This document shows positions 5,509 to 8,367 of a stretch of DNA of 8,367 bases, one piece after another. Source of the stretch: Hyphomonadaceae bacterium (GTDB lineage: Bacteria; Pseudomonadota; Alphaproteobacteria; Caulobacterales; Aquidulcibacteraceae); the NCBI GenBank assembly GCA_025458365.1, contig JALOSP010000039.1:1-8367 (forward strand), in the 5' to 3' direction. How positions within the stretch are numbered: position 1 is the first letter of the stretch; each line of letters starts with the position of its first letter. The notes under the pieces were generated by a model, which saw only the letters and a list, made by a program, of their open reading frames with translations, was not told the DNA's origin and did no database searches. The translations under genes were made by a program, and so were the position numbers.

Positions 5509-6653
5509 GATGTTCTGGGCCCTGTTCTGTCCATCTGGCGTGCGATCACGCCTTGCAGCACCTGACTGGTGCCTTCGTAAATCCGGAAAATCCGCACGTC
5601 GCGATACAGCCGCTCGATCCCGACGTCGGTCAGATAGCCTGCGCCGCCATGGATTTGTACTGCGCGGTCTGCAACCCGTCCGACCATTTCGGATGCAAAC
5701 AGCTTGGCCGCTGCAGCTTCCAGCGTGATCGGCTCACCGGCATCCTGCCGACGCGCGGTGTCCAGCACGAGCGCTCGGGCAGCCAGAAGCTCGGTCTGGC
5801 TGTCGGCCAGCATGGCAGCGACCAGTTGTTGCTCAAGGATCGGCTTGCCGAACTGGTGACGGGTCTGCGCCCAGGCCAGACTGTCAGCCACCAGCCGCTC
5901 GGCAACACCCACACACAGTGCGGCAATGTGGATGCGGCCCCGATCGAGGACCTTCATCGCCACGCCAAACCCCTGCCCCGGCGCGCCAAGCATGGCATCA
6001 CCCGGCACCCGGCAATTCTCGAAAAACACATCATGGATATGGGCGCCCTGCTGGCCCATTTTCGGGTTGGACGGCCCAACCCGAAGGCCTGGCGTATCGG
6101 CAGGCACCAGAAAGGCGCTGACCCCACCAGCACCGGTCATGGCAGGATCGGTGCGCGCCATGACTGTGAACAGGCCGGCCACGCCCGCATTGGTAATGTA
6201 ACACTTCTGCCCGTCGAGCACCCAGTGCTCGCCGTCACGCACCGCACGCGTGCGCAAGGATGCAGCGTCGGAGCCTGCTTCCGGCTCGGTCAGCGCAAAG
6301 CTGGTGACCAGTGAGCCGTCGGCAATGGCGGGCAGATAGCGGGCTTTCTGTTCGTCGCTACCGAACATCACGATGCCTTGGGAGCCGATTCCCACATTGG
6401 TGCCAAAACAGGAGCGGAAGGCCGGGCTGGCATGTCCCATGGCCATGATCACCCGCGCTTCGGTCGCCATCGACAGGCCAAGGCCGCCCCAGTCTTGCGG
6501 CACTGACAGCCCGTAAAGGCCCAGCGCGCGCATGTCGGCAATGATGTCATCCGGCACCTGATCGGCCTCGGCGATGGAGGCTTCCGCAGGTCGCAGGCGT
6601 TCGGCTGCGAACCGGGACACGGCCTCGATCAGATCATCATCGCTGTCGGTCAT
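5505..6653 (-). CDS. Acyl-CoA dehydrogenase family protein
   Basis: FAD-dependent enzyme of 382 residues that introduces an alpha,beta double bond into an acyl-CoA and passes electrons to electron-transfer flavoprotein. The length is typical. Helical N-terminal domain is at about 1-115 (including GLYGLSVPQDWGGLGLS 45-61). FAD/substrate signature FALTEPEAGSDAASL lies at 119-133, followed by WVLDGQKCYITNAGVAG at 144-160. The C-terminal domain has RHQFGKPILEQQ at 265-276, QIHGGAGYLTDVGIERLYRDVRIFRIYEGTSQV at 333-365, with Glu360 in YEGTSQ the expected catalytic base. The start is ATG 6653-6651, with AGGA (6661-6664) 7 bases upstream; the frame stays open to 7205, but that extension is antisense to the thioesterase gene. 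Chain-length or branched-chain specificity cannot be assigned by eye. Confidence 0.93.
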   Translation of the reverse strand: MTDSDDDLIEAVSRFAAERLRPAEASIAEADQVPDDIIADMRALGLYGLSVPQDWGGLGLSMATEARVIMAMGHASPAFRSCFGTNVGIGSQGIVMFGSDEQKARYLPAIADGSLVTSFALTEPEAGSDAASLRTRAVRDGEHWVLDGQKCYITNAGVAGLFTVMARTDPAMTGAGGVSAFLVPADTPGLRVGPSNPKMGQQGAHIHDVFFENCRVPGDAMLGAPGQGFGVAMKVLDRGRIHIAALCVGVAERLVADSLAWAQTRHQFGKPILEQQLVAAMLADSQTELLAARALVLDTARRQDAGEPITLEAAAAKLFASEMVGRVADRAVQIHGGAGYLTDVGIERLYRDVRIFRIYEGTSQVLQGVIARQMDRTGPRTS

Positions 6654-6684
6654 CGCTGCTTCCTGTGAGATGGTATGGACACCG

Positions 6685-6713
6685 GCCATAGCCGCACTTA
6701 ACCGGGCTGGCAA
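6685..6713 (-). promoter_or_regulatory. Candidate sigma-70-like promoter of the acyl-CoA dehydrogenase gene
   Basis: Read on the minus strand, TTGCCA (6713-6708) and TATGGC (6690-6685) are separated by 17 bases, with the start codon about 30 bases beyond. The -35 matches consensus at five of six positions, but the -10 at only three. It lies in the 87-base gap between the dehydrogenase and the divergent thioesterase gene, which must hold promoters for both. No operator symmetry stood out. Confidence 0.35.
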
Positions 6714-6740
6714 AACAGAACCATGCTCAGGACTATCCCT

Positions 6741-7196
6741 ATGGCCGAAGAAGCCTTCACCTATGACGATCCCATCGACGTGACTGAAGGCCCCTGGGCC
6801 GGATGGCGCACCTGGGGCGCGGGCAATGACCCCTATGAGACCCTCACCGGCCCGTATTTCTTGCGCGAGGAAGCCGATGGCTCGGTGACTTGCGGCTACA
6901 CGCCAGAAGCGAAAAACCTCAACGGCGGTGGCAATGTGCATGGCGGCTCTTTGATGACCTTCGCCGACTTCTGCCTGTTCGCCCACGCCAAGACCTGGAC
7001 GCTGGACCATTATGTGACGGTGCAGTTCGAAAGCCAGTTCATCGGGGCGGGCAAGCCTGACGTGGCCATCCTCTCCACCGGCGAAGTGGTCCGCCAGACG
7101 CGCTCCATGCTGTTCGTGCGCGGTATCATGACCCAGGAGGGAAAGCCGGTGTTTTCCTATTCCGGCATCCTGAAGCGGGTCGCGCCACGGGGGTAG
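6741..7196 (+). CDS. PaaI-like hotdog-fold thioesterase
   Basis: A 151-residue protein of the PaaI-like hotdog thioesterase group, which hydrolyse acyl-CoA thioesters. The key block is NLNGGGNVHGGSLMTFADFCLFAHA at 59-83: the His67-Gly-Gly and Asp76 are where family members bind and cleave the thioester. It is followed by the strands DHYVTVQFESQFIGAG (89-104), VAILSTGEVVRQTRSMLFVRGIM (108-130) and FSYSGILKRV (138-147). I chose ATG 6741 because AGGA at 6729-6732 sits 8 bases ahead. The upstream ATG at 6723 would add MLRTIP but has no Shine-Dalgarno. It is divergent from the acyl-CoA dehydrogenase gene, which suggests a shared acyl-CoA role. The C-terminus is convergent with the XRE gene, 5 bases away. 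Substrate is unknown. Confidence 0.85.
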   Translation: MAEEAFTYDDPIDVTEGPWAGWRTWGAGNDPYETLTGPYFLREEADGSVTCGYTPEAKNLNGGGNVHGGSLMTFADFCLFAHAKTWTLDHYVTVQFESQFIGAGKPDVAILSTGEVVRQTRSMLFVRGIMTQEGKPVFSYSGILKRVAPRG

Positions 7197-7201
7197 GCGC
7201 C

Positions 7202-7420
7202 TCAAGGTTCGAACCGGAACACGCCCTCGAACGGCTGGCCCAGCACCAGCGCAATCCGGAACGCCAGTTCGAGCGACGGGGCATATTTGCCTGCCTCCAC
7301 CGCAATGATGGTCTGACGCGTCGCTCCTGCCGCATCCGCCAGTTCCTGCTGGGTAAAGCCTGCGGCCGTGCGCAAGTCCTTGATGGCATTAACCACCCGG
7401 CCTTTGGCGGGCAGTCTCAT
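7202..7420 (-). CDS. Small XRE-family HTH transcriptional regulator
   Basis: A 72-residue DNA-binding protein of the Cro/CI (XRE) type that is little more than the helix-turn-helix domain. The motif spans about 22-44 ([23 protein letters not shown]), followed by [28 protein letters not shown], the standard ending of this small subfamily. The start ATG (7420-7418) forms an ATGA overlap with the stop of a membrane-protein reading frame upstream. A GTG at codon 9 (7396) is the alternative start. Regulators of this kind are often paired with a small multi-helix membrane protein, and the remains of one are present here. Because its presumed partner and promoter are cut away, the gene may be orphaned or under new control. 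Target genes are unknown. Confidence 0.88.
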   Translation of the reverse strand: MRLPAKGRVVNAIKDLRTAAGFTQQELADAAGATRQTIIAVEAGKYAPSLELAFRIALVLGQPFEGVFRFEP

Positions 7421-7536
7421 TGGCGGTACAGCACGAGCGATGTGACACAGCGCGCGGTCAGGAACACGAACACGATCGTGACTCCGGCAAACACCAGCTC
7501 TGTTGGCGTGTCAAAATCCAGGACATTATTTCGAAA
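7417..7536 (-). pseudogene. 3' remnant of a membrane protein gene, truncated at the composition break
   Basis: Reading the minus strand upstream of the XRE gene, 39 codons are open from 7536 to the stop TGA at 7419-7417, with no start codon. The last 27 codons (7500-7420) encode [20 protein letters not shown] followed by SLVLYRQ, a clear transmembrane helix with a basic end. The stop overlaps the XRE ATG (ATGA), the usual arrangement of coupled genes. The 12 codons before that ([12 protein letters not shown]) already lie in lower-GC sequence and are probably not original. I infer that the 5' part of a gene for a small membrane protein, partner of the XRE regulator, was removed when the AT-rich sequence was joined, with the break near 7500-7530. 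Too little remains to name the family. Confidence 0.6.
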
Positions 7537-8188
7537 TCACGAGACAGCACGCGGCACTTCAATACGAGAGCAACTCATTTGTCAGCACGTCAGATTGTTG
7601 AAACACGAGCGCGAAGGCATGCGAACAGTAGTCTATTAACATTGGTATTTTTGATATCTGCACGTGTGTCCACTACAGTTAGACTTGCTCTGTGATCACG
7701 TGCTGTGCGATAGCGCATGCGCTGTTGTAAGGCTGGCTTGCAAATCAACCCGAAGTTGCGACTTTCGACCTTCGATATAGGCTAGTGCAAGTTCCGGTTG
7801 ATACCCAATGTGACAGTAGGCCTACAGTTCATTACATCAGCCAGTGCATGGGGCAGCCAAGTCTGGGTCCAAGAAGTCGACCACGCACTGCTGGGATCAT
7901 CCAAGCCAGTAATGGGGAAGATCCCCGCATCCGCTGTACAAATCCGACAAAAAATGTGTACAACTTGAAGTGACTTTCTAGTTACTCCTATTCCGTAATA
8001 GAAACAGCTAAAGAAAAACTATTTGCACTGTGGTACCCGAAAGTCAAAAGATTTAGAAGGTAGAGCGTCATGGTTCGTAACGATGAATTTGACTGCTTAC
8101 TCAATAATATAGCCCTTTGGCAATGGTTTTCTTATTGACTGTTTGTTAAAAGAATTGAAATGAATGCTTCTGAAAACTTCATTAAACG
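7537..8188. other. About 650 bases of low-GC sequence with no recognisable gene
   Basis: GC falls stepwise: 29 of 60 bases in 7741-7800, 23 of 60 in 7981-8040, and 17 of 60 in 8101-8160. All reading frames are short and lack family motifs. Visible structure is limited to palindromes: ATTTCGAAAT at 7528-7537 on the boundary, CACGTG at 7661-7666 and 7697-7702, GTGATCAC at 7692-7699, and AGCGCATGCGCT at 7712-7723. TGTACA also occurs twice, at 7935-7940 and 7957-7962. A 22-codon frame, ATG 8070 to TGA 8138 (MVRNDEFDCLLNNIALWQWF, then SY), has AAGG at 8057-8060 and may be a short or broken gene. No tRNA, integrase or transposase is seen. Confidence 0.5.
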
Positions 8189-8367
8189 ATGCTTGACCGT
8201 ATCCAGCCATATTTCTCAAACTGCAACATCAACGTCACCGTTAAAGCAGCTATGTTAAGAGCCACTCGTTATTTCTTGTATGATAATGAAGCAATGAAGT
8301 GGCTTAAGTATAATCGAGTACAATGGAAAAGTTATAATCAGGCTGTAAATGAATTTCATGCAGCTCT
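8189..8367 (+). CDS. Possible partial AT-rich gene running off the window end
   Basis: From ATG 8189 the frame is open for 59 codons to the end of the window. It begins MLDRIQPYFSNCNINVTVKA and later reads YDNEAMKWLKYNRVQWKSYN. The residue mix, with Trp, Tyr, Asn and Lys in reasonable proportion, looks protein-like, and a 59-codon open run is somewhat unusual at about 35 % GC. Against it, there is no Shine-Dalgarno, and an in-frame TAA lies just upstream at 8183-8185. I recognise no family. It could be the start of a real gene, a piece of a decayed one, or chance. Confidence 0.35.
   Translation, partial: MLDRIQPYFSNCNINVTVKAAMLRATRYFLYDNEAMKWLKYNRVQWKSYNQAVNEFHAA

Noticed and set aside
6654..7205. 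N-terminal extension of the acyl-CoA dehydrogenase frame
   Set aside because: It is antisense to the thioesterase gene. A good Shine-Dalgarno and a normal family length favour ATG 6653.
7205..7214. GGTTCGAACC resembling a tRNA T-arm
   Set aside because: It encodes the C-terminus of the XRE protein, and no acceptor stem, D-arm or anticodon arm surrounds it.
7420..7695. 91-codon plus-strand frame over the composition boundary
   Set aside because: It has no Shine-Dalgarno or recognisable motif and crosses the break. The minus strand there carries the membrane-helix remnant coupled to the XRE gene.

Overview
The window looks like a chromosomal segment of an alphaproteobacterium. The homoserine kinase is of the aminoglycoside-phosphotransferase-like ThrB type, GC content is high across the first 7.4 kb (57 to 72 % in the 60-base lines I counted by hand), and the genes are tightly packed with GTGA/ATGA overlaps. 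A Hyphomonadaceae/Maricaulaceae-like source is a guess, not something I can prove. No named mobile element, CRISPR array, tRNA or rRNA is visible.

Layout. (1) 30-1684, minus strand: a two-gene unit for 16S rRNA modification, an RsmC-like guanine-N2 methyltransferase followed by the RsuA pseudouridine synthase, joined by a 4-base GTGA overlap. (2) 1790-3815, plus strand: thrB (threonine biosynthesis), then thiS and thiG (thiamine thiazole formation). thiS and thiG overlap by GTGA, and no TPP riboswitch is visible ahead of them. (3) 3816-4200: a 385-base intergenic stretch filled with REP-like inverted repeats that share the end motif TGGAGCGCG, including a long near-perfect hairpin. (4) 4201-5174, plus strand: a small hypothetical protein and a VIT/CCC1-family Fe2+/Mn2+ transporter. 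(5) 5194-7196: an acyl-CoA dehydrogenase and a DUF3253 protein on the minus strand (ATGA overlap), divergent from a PaaI-like hotdog thioesterase. This suggests a small acyl-CoA module. (6) 7202-7536, minus strand: a small XRE regulator and, upstream of it, the last 39 codons of a membrane protein whose 5' part is missing.

The membrane-gene fragment ends where composition changes abruptly. From about 7510 the DNA falls to about 48 % GC (7741-7800), then 38 % (7981-8040) and 28-30 % (8101-8160 and 8281-8340). It has no long ORF until a reading frame that opens at 8189 and runs off the end of the window. This is a breakpoint: a horizontally acquired or rearranged segment, or a contig chimera.

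Most of the window is ordinary housekeeping content. The points most worth a second look are the breakpoint with its truncated membrane gene, the REP-like cluster after thiG, and the ThiS C-terminus, which carries an extra leucine after the glycines. I did not find convincing evidence of a new multi-gene system.
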